Assembly: GCF_001468125.1 (NCBI RefSeq)
Contig: NZ_LNYT01000005.1
Coordinates: forward strand, 1-64,000
Length of the DNA: 64,000 bases
Direction of reading: 5' to 3'
Origin: Legionella rubrilucens
GTDB lineage: Bacteria; Pseudomonadota; Gammaproteobacteria; Legionellales; Legionellaceae
In this document: positions 1 through 9,047 of the stretch, piece by piece
Layout: each line of letters begins with the position of its first letter
Numbering within the stretch: position 1 is the stretch's first letter
Position numbers and translations under genes: made by a program
Notes under the pieces: model-generated
Told to the model about the DNA's origin: nothing
The model's input: only the letters and a program-made list of their open reading frames with translations
The model's database searches: none

Positions 1-79
1 TCTCGAACTCAGAAGTGAAACAGACTCGCGCCGATGATAGTGTGAGGTTTCCTCATGTGAAAGTAGGTCATCGCCAGGG
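1..79 (+). rRNA. rrf: 5S ribosomal RNA, 3' part
   Basis: The first ~79 bases are the 3' two thirds of a gammaproteobacterial 5S rRNA. The run with GAACTCAGAAGTGAAAC and the later GATGATAGTGTGAGG and CATGTGAAAGTAGGTCATCG are the conserved loop and 3' helix segments. The 5' end lies before the window, so an rRNA operon probably ends here. The molecule should stop near CCAGGG, just before the terminator hairpin. The 88-codon frame over it (15-281) is not a gene. Confidence 0.93.
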
Positions 80-92
80 CTTTATTCTAAAG

Positions 93-123
93 CGGCTCAG
101 TAGAACACTGGGCCGTTTTTTTT
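93..123 (+). terminator. Intrinsic terminator of the rRNA operon
   Basis: CGGCTCAG and CTGGGCCG form an 8-bp stem with one G-T pair around a 7-base loop, followed at once by eight T. It starts 13 bases after the 5S end, where an rRNA operon terminator is expected. Confidence 0.85.
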
Positions 124-160
124 GCTTAAATTTTTGCTGGAATGGGGGAAACACTGGGCT

Positions 161-473
161 TTACCTCACCCCAGCCTGTCCTGCCCGCGCAGGCAACTGT
201 CCATTGGCGTGGCGGGTGTTCAACTCAAAAATGACAACTCTTGCCCGCCATTCCGGGCATCACCATCCGGGATTTGAATAGTTGCCCGCCTGCGCGGGCA
301 AGACAAGGTAGTACCTGACAACCTCCTGAAAACCCATCCTGTACCGGCAGGTTCCTTCTGTCCATCCGTTAATCCAATTCCCCACCGCGATGGAAAGACA
401 ACAGAATAAAGGCCACCCACTCAGCCTTTACCTCACCCCATCCTGTCTTGCCCGCGCAGGCGGGCAACCATCC
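161..473. repeat. Three copies of a short GC-rich palindromic intergenic repeat
   Basis: Copies lie at about 161-195 (+), 281-306 (inverted) and 427-470 (+). Their shared core is TTGCCCGCGCAGGCGGGCAA or its complement, itself an imperfect hairpin (CCCGC/GCGGG). The two direct copies also share the lead-in TTACCTCACCCC. Single-base differences separate the copies, and the first has lost the second arm. Around them, pieces such as CCATCCGT and AATCCAAT also recur. The form is that of REP/BIME-like dispersed elements. No transposase is present nearby. Confidence 0.6.
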
Positions 474-794
474 GTCCTGTGAATCCAATGCTTGCCGTCT
501 TAGGATATAGCCCGTTTACGGCTAATGCCATCATGATGGTCGCGTTGCTAACTTCAATTCATTTCTTAGTCAATCTGAATCTGCGTATCTCCCCACTACA
601 GGAGTAAGCTCTCCCGAAAACAGGGGTATCCTCATCCTGATTTAAGCCTTACCAGCCTATTGGACTTTTACCTAAAACGATGTCTGGGAAAGGACGCAAC
701 TCAGGTAATAACTTCGGCTTTGAGTATTTTTTAACTCGTAAATGAGTTTCATTTACGATAGAATGGAGAACCCTATTTTGGGAAGCAGGGTAAT
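474..794. other. Intergenic stretch without a recognised gene
   Basis: No convincing reading frame, tRNA or structured RNA was seen between the palindromic repeats and the large gene at 795. The only clear structure is the perfect inverted repeat at 736-758. The stretch probably holds the promoter of the downstream gene: TAGAAT at 759-764 is a possible -10 box, but no well-spaced -35 was found. Confidence 0.5.
736..758. promoter_or_regulatory. Perfect 10-bp inverted repeat upstream of the 933-residue gene
   Basis: TCGTAAATGA and TCATTTACGA pair perfectly around a 3-base GTT spacer, 36 bases before the start codon at 795. It directly precedes the possible -10 TAGAAT. It could be an operator for a dimeric regulator or a hairpin in DNA or RNA. 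The lack of a T-run makes a terminator unlikely. Confidence 0.45.
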
Positions 795-3596
795 ATGTTA
801 GTAAGTCGTATACATGAATTTCTCATCCTATTTTCTAATAAAGAGCAACCAATACATCCAGGCGATGCTGCTCTCATTGATGAAATGGGGCTGAAATATG
901 CCAGTTTATCACCCGATTCTGCTCTCAAGGAGCAAGACTTCAATGCACTCTTGGGCTATTACGCCAAACGATGGGAGGGTATTGTTGATGGTGATGCGGA
1001 TTATACATTTAATGCGTCGGGTGTTAATCAGCCTTGGGTTGATCTTGCCCAGGATTTAGGCCGAGAACTGAAAAAGAGTTATCTCGAAGTCTTAATGCCT
1101 GTGACCAGATTCGATCCGGACAGCTTTTCTAAAATTTCATCCCACTCACCCAGTTCACTTTTTTTAGGTGACGATGATAAAACCTGGCATAGCGTTGAAG
1201 CCCTGATCAAACAGTTGAAATTAACAGGGATGCTGGCAATCCATGATATCCCCAAAGACATCAGTCCCCGAATTTTATCAATAAAAGAAATGTATCGTTT
1301 GCAAAGTAAAACGGGCGAAGGGTTATCTTTTAATTTGGGTAATAAGCAATACGAGAGCTTTTGGGATTATTTACTTAACGAAATTGCACCTGGCTGGAAA
1401 AAGTCAGAAGACTATTCCCCTCAATTACTTATGAGCTTGTTGGATGTACTCAACGCCGTAGAGAATAAAAATCCTAAAGAACTTCGCTTTGCTTTGCTCA
1501 ACTTACAAGCTGAAATTAATAATTGCACCTTGAAACAGGCCAGCAATTTTTATGGACTTAAGTTCATTTATCAGAATAAATCCATCTACCTCTTCGAAAT
1601 TCTGATCGCTTGCTGGAAAAACGACGCAGACATTGAAGACAAGCTTGTACCCGTGGCGCAGTGGCTGTCGGTTAAAAATCCTGCCTTTATCTCCACAAGT
1701 CCTGCGTTTAGCACAGGTTATGAGGCAATAAACGCCGGTCCGTTTTTTACTATCTCCAATCTGGAGGAACTGCTTAATCAACTGGACTGCCGACCTTACG
1801 CTCATCTGAATGCCCCTTTACAGAAAATCAGGGACATGTTGAAAAAAAAATCAACCATTGATAAGGAGGTTTCGGAAGAGATCGCAGCGCTTTTCAAGTC
1901 GCGATGGAATAGTATTATTGATACGTCTAACGATTACCTGCGTTTAACATCAGACGTGAATAAAGGCTGGATTACGCTGGCCCAGAGGCTGGCGGGAGCT
2001 GGGCTTATCAACCGTAATTATTATCGCATCCTCATCCCCAGCCTGTCCCATGACACCGATCCGATTACAGCGGTTTCGTTAATGGCTTATCCCCTGACGT
2101 CATTTATCCTGTCGAATGATGGGACTCAATTGATATTGTTGACTAATTGTGTCTATCACCATAAAACCCACGGCACCTTTTACAATTGTAATCCGCAGGT
2201 CCCTGTACCCCTTACGCTGAAAGAAGAACAACGTCTGAAATTTACTAAATTTTATGATGATTATCTGCGGGCTGAGGAAGGCAAATCGATCCCTGCCATT
2301 CAAAAAAGCACCGTGGAGGCGTTGACTAAACTGGTTAATGGGGCTTTGCACCCGATCGGTTTAATTTATGGTAAGGAATATACCCTTAAAGAATCGGTCG
2401 AGGCTGAAATAGCCTATGGTGAATTCAACGAGTTTGTGAGAACACTGCCAGAGGATGAGCGCGAGCGCTTGTATCAGCAAAAAATCACCTGGCGTCAGGA
2501 TCGCTACACAGTGGCTCAAATTATGTTTGATATTCAAAAAGGTAAAAGTCATGAGGATACGAGTCGTGAATGTGTTGCGGTGTATACGAAACATTTAGCG
2601 AAACTGGTCTGTGATTACAATCCGCAGGCTGAGTTAAAAAAATTCAGTGAATTAAAGGACATGCAGGCTTTTTCCGCGCGACGGGTTTATCGAAGTTATG
2701 ATGGCATTGATGAGGAAGAGGCTACGCGTCGCGTTCTGATTATTATGGTTTCGTTGATGACCCATAAATTTAATTGTGCTTTAGCCGGAGGGTATAATTT
2801 ATCTTTATGGGATTCCAGTAATTCAGTCACTAAAACGGGCAGTGAACTGTTTGCTGCCGCCGAAGAAGCACTCAAAAATGGTACCAATAACATGCGTTTT
2901 GTTTATGCTTCTATCATGGAGAATATCATTATCCCTGCTCTGCAGGATGAAAGGGTGAGGACTGTCATATTGCGTTCTACCGATACCCATGAATGGCTGC
3001 AGAGTGTTAAGAATGGCTCTTTGTTTGATAGCAATCGAACTGCTTTTGATCCGAAAATTCTGGTTGTAGTGTTATCGGAGCTGGCAACTCAAAAGCCGGA
3101 ATTAAGAAAAAGCATGGAAAATTTTATTGAGGAAGCACTCCATACCTTGGCCCAGAATCAAAACAACTACCAGATCTGGATCAGGGTGAATATCAAATTG
3201 GTCGACCTGTTAACTAAATTGGGAACACAGAAAGAAGATGTTTTAAGAAAGTTACGCGGTTATAAACTGGAGTCACCCCACCTGTTTTATGAAAAGGTGT
3301 TCGACTTTTTACTCTATCGCTGCGTTTATCAGAAATTTAAAAACCAGCATGGCGGGTTTTTTACCCCGGATGTTGATCATGGTGTTCAATCCATCAAAAA
3401 TAAACTGGGTGAGGTGAAATTTAACAATTTAGCGGATTTGTCATTCACCGGCGTATTGAAGAAATTCAGCGAGGTCATCAACTCCAACGTCGAAACGTCG
3501 CAACACAGGTCGTTTTTAAACGAGTACATCGAGAAAACATTAGGTTTGGAAATTTCAGAAAAACCAGCTCACTCGCTTGTATTGTATTCCTCCTAG
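795..3596 (+). CDS. Large protein of unknown function with an internal duplication
   Basis: A 933-residue protein not recognised as any housekeeping family. No signal peptide or membrane segment is visible. It is rich in Leu, Lys and Asp and looks largely helical. Residues about 50-127 and 362-443 are similar to each other: both have RW(E/N)(G/S)I(V/I)D, then W(V/I)(D/T)LAQ.L, then a Y....(L/I)(M/I)P stretch and a closing (L/I)(S/G).D(D/G). This points to two copies of a ~80-residue module, each followed by a longer helical part. In Legionella, large soluble orphan proteins like this are often Dot/Icm substrates, but that is inference only. It ends convergently on rsgA, with the stop codons overlapping. 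The ATG start has GGAAGCAGGG upstream as a weak ribosome site. Confidence 0.75.
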   Translation: MLVSRIHEFLILFSNKEQPIHPGDAALIDEMGLKYASLSPDSALKEQDFNALLGYYAKRWEGIVDGDADYTFNASGVNQPWVDLAQDLGRELKKSYLEVLMPVTRFDPDSFSKISSHSPSSLFLGDDDKTWHSVEALIKQLKLTGMLAIHDIPKDISPRILSIKEMYRLQSKTGEGLSFNLGNKQYESFWDYLLNEIAPGWKKSEDYSPQLLMSLLDVLNAVENKNPKELRFALLNLQAEINNCTLKQASNFYGLKFIYQNKSIYLFEILIACWKNDADIEDKLVPVAQWLSVKNPAFISTSPAFSTGYEAINAGPFFTISNLEELLNQLDCRPYAHLNAPLQKIRDMLKKKSTIDKEVSEEIAALFKSRWNSIIDTSNDYLRLTSDVNKGWITLAQRLAGAGLINRNYYRILIPSLSHDTDPITAVSLMAYPLTSFILSNDGTQLILLTNCVYHHKTHGTFYNCNPQVPVPLTLKEEQRLKFTKFYDDYLRAEEGKSIPAIQKSTVEALTKLVNGALHPIGLIYGKEYTLKESVEAEIAYGEFNEFVRTLPEDERERLYQQKITWRQDRYTVAQIMFDIQKGKSHEDTSRECVAVYTKHLAKLVCDYNPQAELKKFSELKDMQAFSARRVYRSYDGIDEEEATRRVLIIMVSLMTHKFNCALAGGYNLSLWDSSNSVTKTGSELFAAAEEALKNGTNNMRFVYASIMENIIIPALQDERVRTVILRSTDTHEWLQSVKNGSLFDSNRTAFDPKILVVVLSELATQKPELRKSMENFIEEALHTLAQNQNNYQIWIRVNIKLVDLLTKLGTQKEDVLRKLRGYKLESPHLFYEKVFDFLLYRCVYQKFKNQHGGFFTPDVDHGVQSIKNKLGEVKFNNLADLSFTGVLKKFSEVINSNVETSQHRSFLNEYIEKTLGLEISEKPAHSLVLYSS

Positions 3597-3603
3597 TAGG
3601 AGG
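3589..3603. other. Palindrome at the overlapping convergent stop codons
   Basis: CCTCCT, AGT, AGGAGG form a 6-bp inverted repeat spanning the TAG stop of the forward gene (3594-3596) and the TAG stop of rsgA on the other strand (3593-3595). The two genes therefore share their last bases and a small hairpin. It has no T-run, so terminator activity is uncertain. Confidence 0.4.
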
Positions 3604-4570
3604 CAGGCAAACGCTGATTGATGAGTTTCATCAAGCTCTCATAACGGCGATGAAAGCGGTTGTCCTGGCTGCTTGCAGCCACGATTGCACACCCTGGGGC
3701 GTCCACGTGATTGCAGTTTCTGAATTTACAGGAGGCGGCGAGTTCCCGGAATTCTCTGAAACCGTAAACGATATCAATCACCGGCATTTGCCACAGACTG
3801 AATTCCCTCACGCCCGGCGAATCAATTAAATCCCCCCCATGCGGCAAGTGATAAAGGCGTGAGTTGCTGGTGGTATGGCAACCTAATTCGGAGATTAAGG
3901 AAATCTCGGCGGTTTGAATGTTGTCCTCCTCCGGTAAAATTTGGGATATGATTGACGATTTGCCGACGCCGGATTGACCCACAAAAACACTGGTTTCATT
4001 AGCCAGTAACGACTCAAGGCATTCATAGCCAAGGTTTTGTTCGCGGCTGATAAATAAAACAGGATAATCCAGGGGGGCATAGGTTGCCAGGAATTGTTCT
4101 TTTAAGGTATCGCAGGGCAAGTCCACTTTATTAAGAAGAATACAGACTTTCAATTTCAGGTGCTCCGCCATCACGAGGTAGCTGTCAAGCAGCGGCCAGT
4201 TTAATTCCGGCTTCACTGCTGCAACCACCATCAATTGCGTTATATTGGCGGCTACTGCACGCAGCGTACCCCGTTTGTCGGGGCGTTCGAGAACGGTTTT
4301 GCGAGGATAGCAGCTCACAACAACGCCTTGATCAGTCCCCTGGGTCTGCCAGATCACCCGATCGCCTGCAACGAGCGACTCGATATTAGGTCGAATGGAG
4401 CAATGCACACGCCGCCCATCCGGGGCTTCGACTTCGGCATGGCGGCTATATCGCGTTAAAACGAGACCTTCTTCACTGTTTGACAAGTCATTGGTGACAT
4501 CAACACGGTAGCTGGCCTGTATTTTCTGGATGCGGGCGCTTTGTTGTTTATTGATTCGTCTTTTACTCAT
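3593..4570 (-). CDS. rsgA: Small ribosomal subunit biogenesis GTPase RsgA
   Basis: RsgA (YjeQ) is a circularly permuted GTPase that tests maturation of the 30S subunit and releases RbfA. The order of motifs is diagnostic: an N-terminal OB-fold, then G4 (NKVDL), then the P-loop GQSGVGKSS, then G3 DSPG, and a C-terminal zinc knuckle with C-x4-C-x-H-x5-C spacing (CKFRNCNHVDAPGC). Length (325-327 residues) fits the family. Two in-frame ATGs lie at 4576 and 4570. The second gives the usual MSK start and is preferred; neither has a strong ribosome site. It is transcribed away from cca across a 236-bp gap. Confidence 0.95.
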   Translation of the reverse strand: MSKRRINKQQSARIQKIQASYRVDVTNDLSNSEEGLVLTRYSRHAEVEAPDGRRVHCSIRPNIESLVAGDRVIWQTQGTDQGVVVSCYPRKTVLERPDKRGTLRAVAANITQLMVVAAVKPELNWPLLDSYLVMAEHLKLKVCILLNKVDLPCDTLKEQFLATYAPLDYPVLFISREQNLGYECLESLLANETSVFVGQSGVGKSSIISQILPEEDNIQTAEISLISELGCHTTSNSRLYHLPHGGDLIDSPGVREFSLWQMPVIDIVYGFREFRELAASCKFRNCNHVDAPGCAIVAASSQDNRFHRRYESLMKLINQRLPASY

Positions 4571-4713
4571 AATCAATGAAGTCTATAATGGCTGAAACTG
4601 CAGTATGATGGCAAATTGAAATGAAAGACAGTCTTGCGTCAATGTATTCCTGCTTTTACATGAGCAATTGAGCACGTGTCATTGCTCTGTTGATATGCCA
4701 AATTTTTGCCTTA

Positions 4714-4742
4714 TTGACTTTTTATTGGTAAATTTCCATAAA
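4714..4742 (+). promoter_or_regulatory. Probable sigma-70 promoter for cca
   Basis: TTGACT (4714-4719) and CATAAA (4737-4742) are separated by 17 bases, about 65 bases before the cca start. The -10 match is moderate (four of six). Confidence 0.45.
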
Positions 4743-4806
4743 GCAAGTGTATGAAAATAATCGCCCGTTTTCAAAAAAAACGACAGTCGTTAAGAAAAGG
4801 TAGAGT

Positions 4807-6042
4807 ATGAAAGTATATCTGGTGGGCGGCGCTGTTCGTGATCGACTGCTTGGTTACCCGGTCAAAGAACAGGATTGGGTGGTTGTTGGCGGTACGCCTG
4901 AACAATTATTACAGCAAGGCTATCAACGGGTCGGCAAGGATTTCCCGGTTTTTCTGCATCCTGAGACGCGGGAAGAATATGCGTTGGCACGCACGGAACG
5001 GAAAAAAGGGCCGGGGTATTATGGTTTTGATTGCCACTACGACGTCAACGTGACATTGGAAGAGGACTTATTGCGGCGCGATTTGACTATCAATGCCATG
5101 GCCATGGACGAACAGGGACGACTGATTGATCCTTACCAGGGGGTAAAGGATTTACAGGATAAATGGTTAAGGCATGTGTCACCGGCGTTTGCGGAAGATC
5201 CGGTGCGTGTATTACGCGTGGCGCGGTTTGCCGCACGGTATGCTCATTTAGGCTTTCGGGTAGCCGATGAAACCCGCCTGATGATGTACAGGATGGTTAA
5301 CAATGGCGAGTTGCATCACCTGGTCGCTGAGCGGGTCTGGCAGGAGCTGGAGAGGGCCTTGTCGGAAAAAAATCCGGACGTGTTTATCATGACCTTACGA
5401 TCCTGTGGCGCCCTGTCAGTGGTATTACCCGAAATTCAGGCTTTATTTGGTGTGCCCAACACACGCCGTTACCATCCCGAAGTCGACAGCGGCATCCATA
5501 CGTTAATGGTTTTACAGGCGGCTGTTGAATTAACCGATGACACCACGGCTCGTTTTGCCGCTTTGGTGCATGATTTGGGTAAAGCGTTAACACCGATGCG
5601 CAAATGGCCAAAACATCACGGTCATGAAGAAAGCGGTGTGAATGTGATAGAATCCTTATGCCGCCGTCTGCGTGTTCCGGCTGAATACCGTAAACTGGCT
5701 GTGCTGGTTTCGCGTTTTCATTTACTGATCCATCGGGTGGACGAGCTGCGGCCTCAGACCATTGTTAACGTGCTGGAGCGAACGGATGCCTTTCGCCGGC
5801 CGCAGCAGTTTGAAAAATTATTAACTGTTTGCGAAGCAGATTCACTGGGGAAGGGAAAAAATCGCTACGGACAAAGCGCTTTTTGGCGCGCTATGTACGC
5901 GGTCTGCAACCAGATTTCTGCACAGGCTTTGCTTAACGAAGGCTATCAGGGCGCTGCCATCAAGAATGAGTTGAGCAAGCGTCGTGCGGCAGCCATTAAA
6001 TCGAATCTTGATTCGTGGGAAAATTATGAAAAACAACAATAA
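4807..6042 (+). CDS. cca: CCA-adding tRNA nucleotidyltransferase with HD domain
   Basis: Adds or repairs the 3' CCA of tRNAs from CTP and ATP. The start [14 protein letters not shown], then QDWVVVGG, and [10 protein letters not shown] are the class II nucleotidyltransferase signatures. [15 protein letters not shown] follows. The C-terminal half carries an HD phosphohydrolase motif (ALVHDLGK, then HHGHE), as in the gammaproteobacterial multifunctional form. The 411-residue length is normal. AAAAGGTAGAGT before the ATG supplies a ribosome site. The last 17 bases overlap the start of orn. Confidence 0.97.
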   Translation: MKVYLVGGAVRDRLLGYPVKEQDWVVVGGTPEQLLQQGYQRVGKDFPVFLHPETREEYALARTERKKGPGYYGFDCHYDVNVTLEEDLLRRDLTINAMAMDEQGRLIDPYQGVKDLQDKWLRHVSPAFAEDPVRVLRVARFAARYAHLGFRVADETRLMMYRMVNNGELHHLVAERVWQELERALSEKNPDVFIMTLRSCGALSVVLPEIQALFGVPNTRRYHPEVDSGIHTLMVLQAAVELTDDTTARFAALVHDLGKALTPMRKWPKHHGHEESGVNVIESLCRRLRVPAEYRKLAVLVSRFHLLIHRVDELRPQTIVNVLERTDAFRRPQQFEKLLTVCEADSLGKGKNRYGQSAFWRAMYAVCNQISAQALLNEGYQGAAIKNELSKRRAAAIKSNLDSWENYEKQQ

Positions 6043-6583
6043 CTTAATCTGGCTGGATTTGGAAATGACGGGGCTTGAACCCGAACGCGACCGAATTATC
6101 GAAATCGCAACCATCGTGACCGATTCCAATCTTACTATTCTGGCCGAGGGTCCGGTCATCGCTGTTCATCAAAGCGAGGCGGTGCTGTCAGGGATGGATG
6201 ACTGGAATACCCGGCAACACAACCAGTCCGGACTGGTGAAACGGGTTCAGGAGTCAACCGTCAATGAAGCCCAGGCGGAACAAATGACCCTTGATTTTTT
6301 AAAGCAGTACCTGGACAAAGGCAAATCACCCATGTGCGGCAACAGCATTTGCCAGGACAGGCGTTTCCTTTACAACTACATGCCGGAACTCGCAGCCTTT
6401 TTCCATTATCGCAACCTGGATGTCAGTACACTCAAAGAACTGGTAAAACGCTGGCGGCCGCAATTAATGAATGGCGTCATTAAAGAATCCAAACACCTTG
6501 CCCTGGATGACATCAAGGATTCCATCGCTGAATTGGTTTATTATCGCGAACATTTTATTAATAGGGGGGAAAGTACATCATGA
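6026..6583 (+). CDS. orn: Oligoribonuclease
   Basis: A 3'-5' exoribonuclease of the DEDDh family that degrades 2-5-nt RNAs and pGpG. The first DE motif is in WLDLEMTGL, with [11 protein letters not shown] in the middle and a C-terminal [11 protein letters not shown] containing the His and Asp. The start at 6026 gives [11 protein letters not shown], as in homologues. An upstream in-frame ATG at 5984 would add 14 residues that lie inside cca and is rejected. It overlaps cca by 17 bases and queH by 4 (ATGA), so cca-orn-queH look co-transcribed. Confidence 0.96.
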   Translation: MKNNNNLIWLDLEMTGLEPERDRIIEIATIVTDSNLTILAEGPVIAVHQSEAVLSGMDDWNTRQHNQSGLVKRVQESTVNEAQAEQMTLDFLKQYLDKGKSPMCGNSICQDRRFLYNYMPELAAFFHYRNLDVSTLKELVKRWRPQLMNGVIKESKHLALDDIKDSIAELVYYREHFINRGESTS

Positions 6584-7257
6584 TTGAACGTGAACAACTG
6601 GTTCTTCCCAACGGCGCAGACAAATTGCTGCTGCATTCCTGCTGTGCACCTTGCTCCGGGGAAGTCATGGAGGCTTTGCTTTTTTCAGGCATCGATTTTT
6701 CCATCTTTTTTTATAACCCGAATATTCATCCCGTGCAGGAATATGAAATTCGTAAACAGGAAAATATCGCCTTTGCCAAAAAACATAATATTCCTTTTAT
6801 TGATGCGGATTATGACAAAGACAACTGGTTTGCTCGCGTAAAAGGGCTTGAGTGGGAGCCTGAGCGAGGTAAACGCTGTACGGCCTGTTTTGACATGCGT
6901 TTTGAACGCACGGCACTGTATGCGCATGAACACGGCTTTCCCGTCATCAGCAGCTCACTGGGTATTTCGCGCTGGAAGGACATGAATCAGATCAATGACG
7001 CCGGCACCCGCGCAGCAAGCCGGTATCCCCACATCGAATACTGGACTTACAATTGGCGTAAAAACGGCGGCGCGGCGCGCATGTATGAAATTGCCAAGCG
7101 CGAAAATTTTTACAAGCAGGAATACTGCGGTTGCGTTTATTCGTTGCGTGATACGAACAATTGGCGTAAACAAAACGAGCGCGATCGGATTAAAATTGGT
7201 ATTAATTATTACAGCAATGAACTGGATTCATCGGATTCCAGTTCAGTCGAGCAATAG
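6580..7257 (+). CDS. queH: Epoxyqueuosine reductase QueH
   Basis: QueH (DUF208) performs the last step of queuosine synthesis, reducing epoxyqueuosine in tRNA. It is the non-homologous alternative to QueG. Cysteine motifs expected for Fe-S and zinc binding are present: HSCCAPC near residue 20, [10 protein letters not shown] in the middle and EYCGCVYS near the C-terminus. The 225-residue length fits. A 4-base ATGA overlap couples it to orn. queF, an earlier step of the same pathway, is about 39 kb away in this window. Confidence 0.92.
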   Translation: MIEREQLVLPNGADKLLLHSCCAPCSGEVMEALLFSGIDFSIFFYNPNIHPVQEYEIRKQENIAFAKKHNIPFIDADYDKDNWFARVKGLEWEPERGKRCTACFDMRFERTALYAHEHGFPVISSSLGISRWKDMNQINDAGTRAASRYPHIEYWTYNWRKNGGAARMYEIAKRENFYKQEYCGCVYSLRDTNNWRKQNERDRIKIGINYYSNELDSSDSSSVEQ

Positions 7258-7265
7258 GACGGCGA

Positions 7266-8210
7266 ATGGGGCATCATCACCATCATCATTCCGGAGAAGG
7301 CCATGCTCATGAGCATCATCATGGGCCCGCTGAATTTAATCGAGCCTTCCTGATTTCCATCATCGCCAATGGCGTGTTTGTGATCATTCAGGTTTTGTAT
7401 GCTTATTGGGCTAATTCAACCAGCCTGCTGGCGGATGCCATTCACAATCTGGGGGATGTGCTCAGTTTGATTCTGGCCTGGATAGCCAATGGGCTGCTCA
7501 AACGACTACCGACAGAACACACGACTTACGGCATGAAAAAAACCTCCATTCTCGCTGCCTTGGCCAACGGGGTCTTGCTGGTGTTTTCCTGTGGTATTAT
7601 TGCTACGGAAGCCATGTATAAACTGTTCTCTCCTTCCGCAATCGAAGCCCTGTCAGTCATGATGGTGGCGGGTCTTGGTATTGTCGTTAATGGGACGACA
7701 GCGGCCTTGTTCATTCGTGGCAGTGATGATTTGAATATTCGCGGTGCCTACCTGCATTTGTTTTATGATGCGCTGATTTCTGTCGGGGTTGTGATTTCGG
7801 CTGCCTTGATGTACTGGACCCAGTGGTTGTGGATTGACCCCCTGGTGGGCTTATTGATTGCCTTTATCATCCTCAAAGGAACCTGGACGCTGTTTACTGA
7901 CAGCTTTCGTCTGATCATTGATGCGGTTCCGCGCGGTATTTCCTGGACTGCGGTGCAGCAATTGCTGCAGGCGGAAAGAGGGGTGGAGCAGGTGCATGAT
8001 TTGCATATTTGGGCATTAAGCACCAAGGAAAATGCCTTGTCGGTGCACTTATGGATGCCCGAGCAGGAATTAAGCGATGATGCCCGTTTGCGGTTGGTCA
8101 GGCAGCTTAAGGAAGAGCATAATATTCACCATTCGACCATTCAGGTAGAAAAAAGCCTGGCTTATTGTGATGACGCCTGTGCGGGGACTAACAATCCCTG
8201 TTCCAGTTAA
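7266..8210 (+). CDS. Cation diffusion facilitator (zinc/metal exporter) with natural His-tag-like start
   Basis: A CDF-family metal/H+ antiporter of 314 residues in the inner membrane. Six membrane segments can be traced. The two transport-site motifs are ADAIHNLGD in TM2 and HLFYD in TM5. A cytosolic C-terminal domain holds HDLHIWALSTKE, typical of ZitB/CzcD proteins. The first 20 residues are extraordinarily His-rich: six consecutive His from residue 3, then HAHEHHH. This is a plausible metal-buffering tail. It begins 8 bases after queH and may be read with it. It ends convergently, overlapping the next gene by 4 bases. The substrate (Zn, Co, Ni or Cd) cannot be told from sequence. Confidence 0.92.
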   Translation: MGHHHHHHSGEGHAHEHHHGPAEFNRAFLISIIANGVFVIIQVLYAYWANSTSLLADAIHNLGDVLSLILAWIANGLLKRLPTEHTTYGMKKTSILAALANGVLLVFSCGIIATEAMYKLFSPSAIEALSVMMVAGLGIVVNGTTAALFIRGSDDLNIRGAYLHLFYDALISVGVVISAALMYWTQWLWIDPLVGLLIAFIILKGTWTLFTDSFRLIIDAVPRGISWTAVQQLLQAERGVEQVHDLHIWALSTKENALSVHLWMPEQELSDDARLRLVRQLKEEHNIHHSTIQVEKSLAYCDDACAGTNNPCSS

Positions 8211-8896
8211 CCATTCAGCAGCGCTTTTCGTTTTTGCCAATCAGGAAGGAACTGGTTCATGAAGCCGTGGAAGCGATGATTATGGCTTGCTTCCAGCAAA
8301 TGCACCAGTTCATGCACCACCACGTATTCAACACAAGCCAGGGGTTTTTCAGCCAGCATCAAACTGAACCACACGCGTGCGGTGCGGGTGTTGCAACTGC
8401 CCCAGCGGGTTTTCATTTTTTTAATGCCAATGGCATGGGCTTTAACCCCGATTATTTTTTCCCAGCGAGGGATAAGTTCATTCAATTGCTGCCTGAGTTG
8501 TTCACGATACCACCGCTGGACAAGCGAGGCTTTGTCGTCGTAAGACGCTTCGGCTGCGATATTCAAACACAAGAATGGCTCATTAAGTGAGCAAAAAGGG
8601 CGTTTCGAGGTCGGCTTGATCGTTAAGATGCAAGGATGGCCAAAGAGATAATGAATTTCCCCGTCATTGTAGTGTCGCTGGGTGGATGGCATCCGGGATA
8701 AAAAGCGTTGACGGCTTTGCTCAATCCAATCCTGTTTAGCGATAATAAATTGTTCAATGGTCTTTTGATTCATGCGCAACGGCGCACTGACCCGAATGCG
8801 CCCATCAGGAGGGTAGACACGCAGGTGTAAATTTTTTATGGGTTTGCGGACCAATTCACAACGCAGGCCGCGAATTTCAAAAACGGAATGAACCAC
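8207..8896 (-). CDS. YgjP-like (DUF45) zinc metallopeptidase
   Basis: A 229-residue protein of the YgjP/M48-related family. The HELVH zinc motif is at residues 195-199, with further histidines about 10 residues on (HNHRFH) as the likely third ligand. The preceding KTRWGSCN block is a family hallmark. The N-terminal half is beta-rich, with RIRVSAPLRM. Its cellular role is not well established in any bacterium. It stands alone on the minus strand, with a 151-bp gap to the divergent accessory block. Confidence 0.85.
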   Translation of the reverse strand: MVHSVFEIRGLRCELVRKPIKNLHLRVYPPDGRIRVSAPLRMNQKTIEQFIIAKQDWIEQSRQRFLSRMPSTQRHYNDGEIHYLFGHPCILTIKPTSKRPFCSLNEPFLCLNIAAEASYDDKASLVQRWYREQLRQQLNELIPRWEKIIGVKAHAIGIKKMKTRWGSCNTRTARVWFSLMLAEKPLACVEYVVVHELVHLLEASHNHRFHGFMNQFLPDWQKRKALLNG

Positions 8897-9047
8897 TTGC
8901 TGAAACAGTCAGGTAAATAAAAAAGTAGATTACCACCAATCCCCAAAAAAAGCCGCTTGATTTTGGTATGTTTCTACGCAAACAGACTTGTATTTTATAA
9001 AGTCCGGTTTACCATAGACTATTACATGACTTTATTGTGAGGATCAC

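Noticed and set aside
15-281. An 88-codon open frame across the start of the window
   Set aside because: It covers the 5S rRNA, its terminator and a repeat; no ribosome site and no protein-like composition.
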